Positions 38,516-49,100 of a stretch of DNA of 64,000 nucleotides are shown in pieces. The notes below the pieces were generated by a model. It was not told where the DNA came from. It made no database searches and worked only from the letters and a program-made list of their open reading frames with translations. Within the stretch, counting starts at the first letter, position 1, and the number at the start of each line of letters is the position of its first letter. The position numbers were made by a program, and so were the translations under genes. The DNA comes from Branchiostoma belcheri (lineage: Eukaryota; Chordata; Leptocardii; Amphioxiformes; Branchiostomatidae): contig NW_017802769.1 in the NCBI RefSeq assembly GCF_001625305.1, positions 684,861 to 748,860 on the forward strand, read 5' to 3'.

Positions 38516-39898
38516 AACATGATCATGAGTGTGCATCCCTGAACCTCTTACAAAAAGCGTGATTCTGATCATTTGTCCCTGTCCCCTTGGTTGTGCATTG
38601 TAATTTGTATATTGCCCTGTTCTACATAATGTTTTATATGTGTACGATTATTGTGTATATTGTGCGATTCGACTGAACAAACCAGACTATACACTTGGTC
38701 TTGTGTTGGTGTGATAGTTAAGAGCCCTAGTCCTTCCTTTAGACCCACATGCCACAGTGTAGAAGACCTTTGCAAGATATTAATAAGACAATACATTAAC
38801 TGATCATGAGGTACAATATAATAAGTGTATCTCCCTGTACCAGGTATAGTCACAACAAATACAAAACTGTCTTCCTGTGTTAATAGTTCTAGTTGAAGGT
38901 GGTCAGGCATTTTTGTGACACCTTGGGAGAGACGAAAATGTCCACATTTGTGGAAACATTGGGTTTTCTTGCATCTGAGCTTTAGTGACAAAATTTTCCA
39001 AGAAAAAGACATTCATATCCTGTAACTTAAGACTACATTTTCAATCTGTTTGTTTTTTGTACTGTTTAACCATTGTAGTACATTGTGTTGTTTCCTTGTC
39101 CTTCAGCTTTTATCTAGTACGTAATGCCCACACGTTAACCATTTAAAAATCACTCTAGCAAGAATTCTAAGTTATGCACATACAAGCAGTGAAACATTAC
39201 ATATTGGAATTCCTGAAGGCCTTCAACAGTGCCCAAATCCTCCCCCGTTCGAATCACTCCCACCAAAACATTGGAAATCCATTCAATTTGGAAGTCCAGC
39301 AGACCGACTGGAATGCCTGTGCCGGCCTCTTTCCGGCAGCTACACACACACACAAGGGCATACATCTAGACTTTTAAGGCTCGGCGGAGCACGATTCCTG
39401 TTCCAACCAACCTTCAGATTGTACAAGGACCGTATAACTGGCCCCATCATCTTTAACTGCGATGCTGACATGATCAGAATGCAATAGACAACGGGACAGA
39501 ATGGGAACTGGGAGCTTTCCGCATACATAACTACAGTTGTCTGCTAGCGATTGAGAACAGACTCACCTGTACTATCGCGGTCTTCGATCGAACCGGGATG
39601 AAGAATATCGGATAATTTCCCCGTTTAATGACATAAAACGGCAGAAACCGATCAGAACTTATTACTCTGAAGGATCGCCCAGTACTGTTTGGGACGGTAC
39701 GTGAAACACAATGCGGCACCGCCCGATCACCTGTGCGTAAGGTGTAACATAACACACTAACATGCACGTATTTTGTGTCCATGACAACTCCAAACAAATT
39801 AAAGATGCTTCTTGAGGAGTTGATACGCAAGAGTCGGCAAGACGACTCTTTCGAATTCTTAAATTTCTAACATTTAGACTCAAGCTAGCGTTACCTAC

Positions 39899-40110
39899 CT
39901 TAAGGTTTGCTTCGAAATGAATCGTTTTCTCTTGTGTAGAAGGCCATGTCGCGACTGTATGAAGGCGGTGTGTAGAGATGTTAAGGCGGCGGGCAGGTTG
40001 GATCAGGTAGCTCAGGTGGCGCGCGCCGCCGCACGGTTTGCTACACGGGCCGCAGATGATTGGTGTGGTCAGGGGTCAGCCCCGCCCATCTTTTCGGCGG
40101 GACAGAAGAA
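39899..40110 (-). promoter_or_regulatory. Candidate CpG-rich promoter and 5' non-coding exon, possibly of the exchanger
   Basis: This is the most CpG-rich patch for many kilobases. On the minus strand it carries an inverted CCAAT (ATTGG on plus near 40060) and a GC box (GGGCGGGGC near 40082-40090). Downstream lies a donor CTTAAG|GTAGGT at 39899/39898. A transcript starting here and splicing to the acceptor at 15712 would give the exchanger a first intron of about 24 kb. There is no direct evidence for that link. An open frame on the plus strand (39917-40138) is low-complexity and not recognisable. Confidence 0.35.
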
Positions 40111-40509
40111 AGATATCTGCAGTTCTATCAAGAACTGAAGGAGGTCGCGGCTACACCGTCCTTGATATAGCTGTCCTTGGTTCTGAAGTAGAGTTCCATT
40201 ACTGATCCGTTTAGTTACATGCCGTTGTGTACAGGAAAGCTAACGATTTTATCAATGATGTGTATTCTTTTTTGGTAACGTCTTGGCGAAAGAAGGAATC
40301 GGGTTACTTGTATGTTGAATTTAGGCCAATGGATAGGCAACAAATCTGAGTGATCTGCGCAATACAAACGTTCTCTGTTTGATGCCGTAACGGTCCTTTT
40401 CTAGAGTAGGAGAGCTAGGGCGGAGGGTCACTCGTTTTAATCAGGCTATAAGTGTGGGTAATGAAAAACCCCGTCTCCTTGTACGGTTGTATGCTACAAA
40501 GACAACAAA
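40111..40509. other. Intergenic, nothing recognised
   Basis: No exon, repeat or RNA gene was seen between the CpG-rich patch and the NUPR1-like poly(A) region. Confidence 0.4.
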
Positions 40510-40542
40510 CAACACAAATCATGTGCCTTTGAAAGGTTTATT
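40510..40542 (-). terminator. Poly(A) signal of the NUPR1-like gene
   Basis: On the minus strand AATAAA lies at 40542-40537. It is followed after about 20 bases by a GU-rich stretch (TTTGTGTTGTTTGTTGTC). This is the canonical signal plus downstream-element arrangement. It implies a 3' UTR of about 0.7 kb after the stop at 41254. Confidence 0.65.
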
Positions 40543-41253
40543 ATACATATATAAACTTGGCGTGTCTGTACAAGAAATACGTCCTAAGAACAAAATACAT
40601 ACTTAGATACTGTGCGTACCACCTTTGTTGAGACTTAGCTCTGTCCAAAGTACCCTGGTAGATTAGATTTTATCCAAATTCAGAGCGAGTACCATGGGAA
40701 AAAGAGCACCTGTCGACCAAATATTGAGATGATACAGGCGATAAGACTACTCTACTTGTTTACTTCATAGTAAAACAAGACGTGTTTGCTTACATTTGAT
40801 AAAGGAATGCCACAGGACCGCTGCACTATCACTGTACTCGTACAGCTGAGCATATATTTTGCACTACTGGAACTGAACATATTTTATGCCCGTGTGTACA
40901 TGTGTGCAACTGGTACAAAATCTACAATTCACCAAGCGTCTCGCACAGTTTCGACACTTTAAAGCTTCAGTTGTCGGTGCCCAATGTCCTCAATCCTTTG
41001 CTCAGTAGAAGTCCGTTTGATAGTTACAAAGGTCCACAGGGAACGCCGACTTTTTGCACGTCTTCCCAACGGCCTCTGTTGAATTGCGTCGGTACTGTAG
41101 AATAGAAGAATGTGTTTGAAATTAGAGAGCAATCAATGCAATTATCATTTGCAAATCTCAGAAGTAGAAGACTTCCTTCATAGTAACAATTCACACAATG
41201 TAAACGACGTACCCAATTTGTTGTCCGTCCTTTGATGTCCGGTAGGTGGCGCT

Positions 41254-41396
41254 TCAGCTCCTGTCGTTAGAGTTCTTCCTCTTTCTTTCCGTGTTTTGGA
41301 ACTTTGTGACGGTTATCCTGACGTTTCCACACGGGTCGAAACGTTGACTGTGCAGCTCCTGTTCGCGTTTCGTCCTGCCCTTGCCGCTTCCTTGTC
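41254..41396 (-). CDS. NUPR1: NUPR1-like exon 2 (basic domain and stop)
   Basis: The acceptor ends at 41397. The exon has 143 bases: two complete the Gly codon, followed by 46 codons and TGA. It carries GSGKGRTKREQELHSQRFD and TVTKFQNTERKRK, the most conserved part of the family. Confidence 0.92.
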
Positions 41397-42710
41397 CTGT
41401 AGCCACGAAAAACAAATGGTTAACAAATCTAACTGAGGGGATATCGGAATCCGTTCAAAAAAGTTAACAGGCTGTGTCTAGCTTCCTCTATTCGGTACAA
41501 GTTCCCCATTCCTGTTTTAACAACAAATCTCTCTTCATGCATAATCCAAGGGTCTCATTCCACTTGTCTTGGTTTGAATTTTAAGTCACCGTACAAGGAA
41601 GAACGTCTTATCAGTACCAAAAGCAAGGCACTGGAACAGACGGAAGATCAAGTTGCTTGCCTCAAGCACTTTGAAGGCATCAGTGGGATGTGTGGAACGT
41701 GCTTCTTATCTGAGTTTCTACGCTCTAGTTCATTTTAACCAATCCATCTACTTTTTTATCATAGAGTTGGTCAAACCAGGTGTTAGCAAATGAGTGTTTA
41801 AAATCCATTAAAACGACGAAGGAATACACAATAATGTTTTGTCGTCCCGGGTAATTGAATGATAGCACCATTCTGATGTTTTGCTTAGCTCTACGACCAC
41901 TAACAGAGACTACATTTCCAAGTTAATCATTTAATTGCTTATCCTTTTACCCAACGAAAACAAATTTAACACCTGAGGCATAGCTGTTGAGTCTTAAGAC
42001 TGCCACTTAGTTTGTAAAGCGGAACGGAATGCCAAACTCTTCAAACAACATCCCAACAAAAGGTCACCCCAAATTTTGTTCTGTTCAGTCGCAGAAGTAC
42101 AAAAGTACAGGTCACCACCTGTCACGGGTTGAGAACAATGGTACGATTGTGACTTTCCCAGGTACAAAAATCCCCAGTATAAACTAGTTGTTTGAAGGTT
42201 AAAGTGTAGAACTATGTGTGTATGACCCTGTGAACCTATGCATCCGCTTTTCTCACGAACAAGTCTTCGCCAATTGTTGTATCAACAGAAACATCGCGAG
42301 GAAGCCTAAATTGAGAATCTTGACAATGTGACGAGTCGAGTGTTTATCGGGACAAGTATGCCACCTTCCTCGCTGCCAGACAAAATGTCGGGGAAGAATT
42401 TGTCCAAATGCCCCCAAACAATGGCAAGTCGCCAAATATTTGTACTTAAGTCTGGGGTGGCTGCTTCGGTCGCCTTTTTCTCGGAAAGGTTTTTAACGTT
42501 CTGTGGGCTGAAATACATATTTCGGGGAGCAATGATTTAAAAAGAAAAGCTCTATGTACATATTCCGTTCTGTACTATGTAGGGGAGCACTGAGAGAAAA
42601 ATACCTAGCTTACCTGATGCAACTATTTTGTCAGTGTCGAAGTTGTAATACTCGTATTCGTCATAGTAGTTGCTCTCGAAGAACTGCATACCGTCCTGTG
42701 GACTCGACAT
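41254..42710 (-). CDS. NUPR1: NUPR1/p8-like nuclear stress protein, complete, two coding exons
   Basis: Small, basic, intrinsically disordered chromatin-associated protein of the p8 family, which in vertebrates is induced by cell stress and acts with transcription and DNA-repair factors. Exon 1 is 42710-42614 and exon 2 is 41396-41254. Splicing after one base of a Gly codon gives 79 residues; human NUPR1 has 82. The acidic, Tyr-rich N-terminus (SNYYDEYEYYNFDTDK) replaces the human DLYSL segment. The conserved basic part reads GKGRTKREQEL, then RITVTKFQNTERKRK, against GRKGRTKREAA and KLVTKLQNSERKKR in human. The bipartite basic cluster is therefore kept. The ATG has no competing upstream start nearby. 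Donor GTAAGC and acceptor GGCTACAG are good. The intron is about 1.2 kb and holds no other gene. Confidence 0.92.
41397..42613 (-). other. NUPR1-like intron
   Basis: Single intron of about 1.2 kb. No repeat or exon was recognised. Open frames at 42253-42540 are not supported. Confidence 0.6.
42614..42710 (-). CDS. NUPR1: NUPR1-like exon 1 (acidic N-terminus)
   Basis: 97 bases from the ATG at 42710 to donor GTAAGC at 42613. It encodes 32 residues starting MSSPQDGMQFFESNYYDEYE and leaves one base. Confidence 0.9.
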
Positions 42711-42843
42711 GTTGAAGTACGTTTCGGAAAACACGAGAAAAAACTACAAAGTTTGCCCCAAAAATGGCGGAAACGATTCGAAAAGGTAGATCTGATAGCC
42801 AGGCGACCCAAACAAATGTGGGGTCTGTATGCAACCCAACCTG

Positions 42844-42897
42844 TTTTTATCGTCTGCAGCACCAAACAATGATGTCACCAACACGCCGCCCCATTGG
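42844..42897 (-). promoter_or_regulatory. Candidate NUPR1-like core promoter
   Basis: On the minus strand, reading towards the gene: CCAAT at 42897-42893, a GC-rich GGGCGGC, a CRE/ATF-like TGACATCA at 42877-42870, then a TATA-like GATAAAAA at 42851-42844. The start would be near 42815, about 105 bases before the ATG. An ATF-type site would fit a stress-induced gene. The motif match is visible; the function is inference. Confidence 0.4.
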
Positions 42898-43228
42898 ACG
42901 ATCAGTAAGGACATCTCAACCGGTGTGGCACAGCGGAACCAATCAGGAACGTTGTTATGTGGGTGGATTTGTTTTGAAACATAGAGACGGGAGTCCCATG
43001 ACTGTGCTCCTGGTCCACGTGGCTTGTTGTAACGTCCACAATGGTTCATCTAGAAGGTTCAAAGTACCGATTTCGTCGTCATGATTCAAATAAGCTTATC
43101 TCAAGGGGATGACGCCGACCAATGATTCACCGGGGTGCGTGTTTGTGTGCTATTAACGCAACTGACGCAACAGGTGGTTTTTCCAGGGGTTTCGATGGGA
43201 AACTAGCGGGCCTGTAGCTAAACTTTTG

Positions 43229-43856
43229 TAGGCATGTTTTCTCTGGACTAACTTCCTTTTTCAGGGCGGAACAAGTAAGTATAAAACCAACATAATGACA
43301 AAACTGGAAAAAAACGCGATTTACCATGATAGTTTTTTTTTCTGAATGTCACAAAATGACAACTCATGTAACAGAGTTTAACCTTCAAAAGACCATAAAA
43401 TTGACTCACAATAACAGACGATGAGCTATTGAATCAGCCTTCTAGAACTTTCCATTCCTTCCCAAATTACGTATTATTGCATCACACAAGCAAAACTGGT
43501 ACTTTCCCCCACACCCTTTAGCGGTTCGTAACCAATTCCAAGTCGACCTAGGCATGTTTTTCTCAAGACTACCTCCCTCTTTCTAGGCGGAACAAAAAAG
43601 CCGAAATCATTACAGAATTTAAAAAAATACCCATGTGTTGCCAAGTTTTATCTGCAACCACATAAAGTAGTAACAGAATATTAAGCCAGACAATTTCCCG
43701 CCTTGATGTGTCCTTAAAACACCTTAAAACACACAATAACAGAAGATCAGAAACTTAATCATTGGAGCCTTCTAGAATTCGAACTTTCCATTCCTTCCCA
43801 AATCGCATATCATTGTTTTATCACACGAACAAAACTTGTACTTTCGCCACACCTTT
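43229..43856. repeat. Diverged tandem duplication of about 310 bp, two copies
   Basis: Both units begin TAGGCATGTTTT and share an early AGGCGGAACAA segment (AGGGCGGAACAAG in the first), CACAATAACAGA, CTTTCCATTCCTTCCCAAAT and a CACACC end. Units are about 43229-43522 and 43549-43856. They lie upstream of the NUPR1-like gene. Confidence 0.75.
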
Positions 43857-43978
43857 CCTCTGAATTCTATTTGATAAACGCACGACGTAACGATACAGGA
43901 AAAAAACATCAGACGATAAACAATGACGTTACAGGAAACCGTTAGGTTACCGATCGATAACCTACGCGATGAGTGACT

Positions 43979-44040
43979 TATAAAAGAGCCCTTGTGGACG
44001 GTAAGGGTCTAACTGCATGGCGTCTGAATGTTGTTATTTG
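43979..44040 (+). promoter_or_regulatory. Orphan TATA/initiator promoter with possible short first exon
   Basis: TATAAAAG at 43979-43986 is followed 32 bases later by an initiator-like TCTAACT centred on 44011. An ATG at 44017 and a donor-like GTAAGG at 44040 follow. Upstream are CRE-like TGACGTTA (43924) and an AP-1-like GATGAGTGAC. No downstream exon on the plus strand was recognised before EXOC7, so the product is unknown. Confidence 0.4.
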
Positions 44041-45694
44041 TAAGGAGTGGTCTGGTACATACGTGTTCTTGTTGGTATGCCTGGTTCTGGGAAATGCATT
44101 CCACACGTCACGCACTTGAAACGATCGGCCAAGTTTTCACACTCTGGGGACACAGTAAAAACGCGTGGAATTTTTCATCTCTGTCAAATCTAGAAAGGAT
44201 ATTAGTCTTTGCTCTAGACATGGTTTAATACATTGTCGATACCCAATTATGTTGTTGAATTCCCCAATCACAATTTTCTGACGAGATACCAATTTGTCCT
44301 ACAAGTTTATTAATGTAATCTGCCGATTAACCCAGCAAAAAATGACGCGCGACATCACAAGGCCCACCACACATCTGCTTCGAAATGAATGCTTTCAACC
44401 ACCTGTTGGATTGCGCACATCGTCTACGTATTGTCACGTTTCTAAACAGGAATTTCTTTGCTTTTCTCACACTAATCATTCTCCAATACACGTTACATCC
44501 GTGAAACAACGCTGCCGTGTATAAAATATAGCCTCCACCAGGCCTTTCTGTGGGAATACGGATCGTAGAATTTCGGCAAAAAAAGAGAGTAAAATTGGCC
44601 AAGGGAGTCCGGTCGCGGGAGGTAGTTTCTTTCCCTCCGCGGCCCAGTCAAACCCACAAGGTGGCCAAACTCCCCTGGCAAATATTCTCCTATATATTGC
44701 CAGCATATTTAGTCTGGTAGAGACTATATAAAATATATGAACGCTATTTGGGTTGTTAGGTGGGATCTGCCACGTCCGCAAATATTTGAACTAATAGAGC
44801 GAACAGTAAATGTTTACCAAACTCTTCGACCGGAACGAACAAAACAACTCACACAGAGTCATGGCTATGTCTAGACAATGGCAAACAGCTAGGCGTAACA
44901 GACGGTCAAGTACATTAAGTACAGAAGGCCGTTGTAAGAGGTTTGAATTTAAAGGATCGCTGTAAATGTAGCGGCAAATTCAACATCCTGTTTTTGAGCA
45001 CAGTAGTTGTAGCATAGCGCCATGAATGGATCGATGTGGCATAGCTAGGTAAATATATTTTAACGGGTAAACATAATCTAAGCATGGATAAAACCTCTGG
45101 CTTGTTGTACGAACATATCAATGCAATAGTATACAGTATTTCATATTTTCCATAGCCTTTGAAATCGGACACATCTGATAGTTCCATAATCAAAAAATCA
45201 AAATATATCTGTTATATTTTGACTTTTTGCTGTTGATATTTAAAGAACTCCGCTAAGTATCAGTGACCTTTTTCAAAAGTGTGCAGGGATTATGTCTCCA
45301 TCCCTCTGCCTATTTTTGTTCTCTATCAACAACATTGTTTGGACTGAATCCAAGGTAAGGACTAAACCTTGTACCAAAATAACAGTACGTGTCTACCTTG
45401 AAATTTCAACATAACATGATGGTTGAAGAGTTCAATTCAAAGTTGAAGAGTTCACAGAAGTGGTAAAAGAATTTCTCAGACAATTATCAAATGTTGAAAA
45501 GGACAAAAAACAAAGAATTCTTCTCTTATTTCAATGTATCACTTTAATGCACAATAGTGAAAATGAAAATAGTTGATGTTACAGTTTGTTATACCTGAAA
45601 CATCCAATTAATTCAAAGACCTGTACAAAGTACATGTACTAGTATATACTGAGATATGAACAGTTGTATTAAGCATTGATAACAGCAATAAATA
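44041..45694. other. Intergenic, no gene recognised
   Basis: The sequence is AT-rich. A second TATATAAAA occurs near 44726. Open frames at 44294-44781 overlap on both strands and match nothing known. This may include the 3' flank of EXOC7. Confidence 0.4.
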
Positions 45695-45700
45695 TTTATT
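45695..45700 (-). terminator. Possible EXOC7 poly(A) signal
   Basis: AATAAA on the minus strand, about 390 bases after the EXOC7 stop at 46088. It is the best hexamer seen in the 3' flank, but the region is AT-rich, so other sites are possible. Confidence 0.4.
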
Positions 45701-46087
45701 ATTTTAAGTTGAGAAATTGCACTGCCCAAATTATAGGAATCTATTAAATTACATAATCAATATATCGTTAATTGAAACAATGAAGCAACCATCACTAACT
45801 TCCAGTTGTACATGCACACCACTATGAGACTTGGAATACTAGTATCTATTTCAGTATGACCCAGTATAATGTACATGAAATATAATAAGTGCATTGGTTT
45901 CTCCCGATCAGCTCTTTCATTCCTAGTATGCTAGTCTAATTATCAATAATTCATACCACATAACACTGCTATACAATGCTACGCAACATAATTATGCATT
46001 TGATTATAACAAAAATACATGATTTTGGAGATAATACAGTCACTAGGTGCAGAGCTATCTGAGTTTTATCATTATTTGTAACTTCTA

Positions 46088-46190
46088 TCAAGCAGACAAG
46101 TCAAAGAATCTGTCGATTGTGGCAGAAACCTCCTCTGCAGAGTACTTGATGTATTTCTCAGGGTTCTTGGTGAACTGCATCGGCTCATAC
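46088..46190 (-). CDS. EXOC7: EXOC7 exon 26 (C-terminus and stop)
   Basis: Acceptor TTTTTCCAG. One base completes a Lys codon, then YEPMQFTKNPEKYIKYSAEE and on to FFDLSA and TGA. Contains the conserved phosphoinositide-binding lysines. Confidence 0.95.
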
Positions 46191-49100
46191 CTGGAAAAAC
46201 AGTGAAATTGTATCATTATAAGGCTTTGGTTTCAAGCAGTATATCTTGTGTTCTATGATATTCAAGGATCTTACATGGAATGTGGCATCAAACAGCTGTG
46301 TGGTTAGGCTTTCTTGCATTCCTGGTTAGACGTTGTATATGTATCTGTATCTGTATAGCCATTACAACCGCCTTTCAGAGTAACACACCAGCTTTGCAGG
46401 CACGCGGCACGGCGGCAGCTGGCTGCATTATACCGAACGACTTGTTACACTTAACCCTAACTTAACCCAAGTGTCATAAGTGTAAGGAAAAACTGAAATA
46501 CATTACTATTCTACATGATCAAAATCTGAAGATTTGGATCAGTTCAAACCATGAAGAACAACAGTGATATTATAAAACATGAGCATACTTCTCTCTGAAG
46601 GCTGTGTAGGCGGGTAGGATGAATTCCTTGTTGTCGTTTCTAAGTGACTGCCTCAGCTCGTGGTCCGGGATAGCGTAACCCTTCTGTGTACGATAGATGT
46701 CATCAAACTCCTGGTTGAAACCCTACAGGGAAAACAGAAAAGTTATGTCAAGTGAAATGGCAAAATGTCTGATCCTACTTGAGTTTGATCACACTATTCA
46801 GTTTTGTTCAACAGAAAAGGCTGTAACAAGTATTCAAACTTCAATTATCTGAATACATGTGGACGTGGATCATCTACTACTACACACAAAATATCATGAA
46901 AACTCAGTCACACATTTTGAGTTATCTTTCTTGTCCACAAACATTTCTATTGATAACGCAAATAAGCAATAGACAAGGAAATAAGCTATTTTCAACTAAA
47001 TCATTATCCCCTGGAAAGAAGTAATGAAGAAATAACCAACAAACTTACCTTGAACCTATCCTTGATAGTCTGTCGCTCCTTGTCCTTCAGCTAGGGAAAG
47101 AGTTAAAAACATTCCTTTAAGATAAAAGCATCTGGACATGTTTCATCAATTGAATGTAACATATGAGCTGTGGCTTGAGTGGAGGACTGTAAGACTCTAA
47201 CTGCAATGAAAAAAGACTTGGACTACTAGTATTTAAATACTGCAGAATATTGAATATTGAGTGACAAAAAAGGGCAGAGTAATGTTCTAAATCAAACAGG
47301 TGAGTGAGAAATTGATTGAATCTAAAGAAAAGGAATTTCAACACACTAACTCCTACGGAGGAAAATATATCTATCATCTGGGTATCCAAAAAAGAATGAC
47401 TGATGTTTCTTAATTTTTGCATGTTACTGCAAAATACACTAAAGGTTAAACATTTTGATCTACTGTAAAATGTTTATTCTCTAAATCTGATCTGTGTTTT
47501 TAGTGCAGTACAATTACAAAACCAACTAATTCTCTAAAAAAGACTATTATAGACACTTGAAATGGACATCACACCATATTGCTAGAAAACAACATATTCC
47601 ATGCTGGGCACCTCTGTGATAATGATCCACATTGTAACGTTAAGGCTCTATCTACTGTGCTTGTTAGCTTAAACTTGTTGGCCTGATTTACCTTGAATTT
47701 CTGTGGAATAGGACATTGATGAGGCTCGCTCACAACAGCAACAAGAACAAAACACACACACAACATACAAAATGGGTCAGGTAGGCCTCCTGTCTCCCCC
47801 TAACGGTACTGCATGCATCTTTATGCATCTATACAAAATGATGCCAATAGCTGGTACATGTAGTAACTAGGGCATGCTCTTTGTGTATAATATCAAGGTT
47901 AAAAGGTTCTGAGTGGGTAAGGGTAAGGGTTAGAAGCACAATGTTCCTAAAAAAAGGCAAGAGCCCTCTAGAGAATTTTTCTAGAATTGGCTTTTAGGGA
48001 TTACGTTTTACATTTTGCGTCATAATGAAATCTAAAAAAAGTGTTTGAAAGGATCAAAGGCATTATATGTCATTGAATGGATGACGCTATATACTAGTAG
48101 CATTTATAAGGAGGGAGCAAGGGGGCAGTTTCTGACTTAAGCAATTAGGTAGGTAGGCTGATACTTTGCACCTACTAAGATTAAATCATACACTGGGGAG
48201 ACAACAAGCCTTCTGTTTGGTCACACAAAAAGGAAAAATGAACACTATACAATACAAATTACAATACAATGAAATGAATTCATGTTTCATGCAAATCGTT
48301 TTTCATGCTTTCAAGGATCCATAACGAAGCATGCATGAACAAAACTACAACAACTCACTCCAGCTTTCTTCTATTTCAGATTTAAGGACAATCCTCTCAA
48401 GGGAACTTAGAAAAGAGGTAACTAAAATTAGTAGCAGCTGACCATGCCTGTAATACATGTAACTAAATACTGTACTGTAGGATCCTAAGGGTTGGGGCTG
48501 TGTAAAAATTGATTAAAATGAAATGAACAATTGACAGAAAAAAAAACACAGACTGCACAAACTATAGATTCGAAAAAAAATCTCAACATTTTTTTCACAC
48601 AGCCCCATCTCTTCATTGCCCCCTGGTGAGTTTTGTTGGTATTACACGTGTTCAGACTAGACCGTACCTTGCCCATCTGGGGAGCAGCTCTCTGCTGGGA
48701 AACTGTCTTCCCACTGATCTCTAGAATGTGACGTAATACTCCACTCCAGCTGAAACAGGGAATTGAAGATTTTATACCATAAGTATTTGGGGTTGTGAAC
48801 TGCTTGTTTTATTCATTAGGCCACACCAATTTAATTTCTTGGTTAACAGATTCGCCTGCTTCATTTGAAAATAAAAATAACAAGTAAAATCTGAGATTTT
48901 ATACCTCCGGGCTTTTTATTGTATATTTCTATATGTTGTTTGTTATGTATAGTTGATGGTGTTGAATTTTATGTGTTTAGCGTTCCTGGTTGTGTTAACA
49001 CAGGTCAACATTTTCATCTGCAGCCCATAACATGTACCCATGAACTTATGAAATTCTATTTAATCTGCCGCAATGAACTCGTAATGAAACTCAGAATGAC

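Larger units (their letters stand above)
21826..39898. other. Long gene-poor stretch, probable NCX first intron
   Basis: About 18 kb without a recognisable exon on either strand. It holds a 24-base tandem duplication (23750-23797), a foldback (25083-25163), a Harbinger-like MITE (25945-26314), another MITE (29928-30096), an imperfect local duplication at about 35463-35550 (TTCATCAATGCACCTTAG-like) and a SINE (38087-38515). Less repetitive stretches near 28000-28700 and 32100-32500 are the better places to look for conserved non-coding elements. A 147-codon minus frame at 38569-39012 has no known homologue. Confidence 0.5.

Noticed and set aside
39917..40138. 73-codon Ala/Arg-rich plus-strand protein
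   Set aside because: It lies over a CpG-rich promoter-like patch. The composition follows the GC content and no homologue is known.
46430..46470. Telomere-like TTAACCCTAACTTAACCC
   Set aside because: Only about two imperfect units, too short to call an interstitial telomere.
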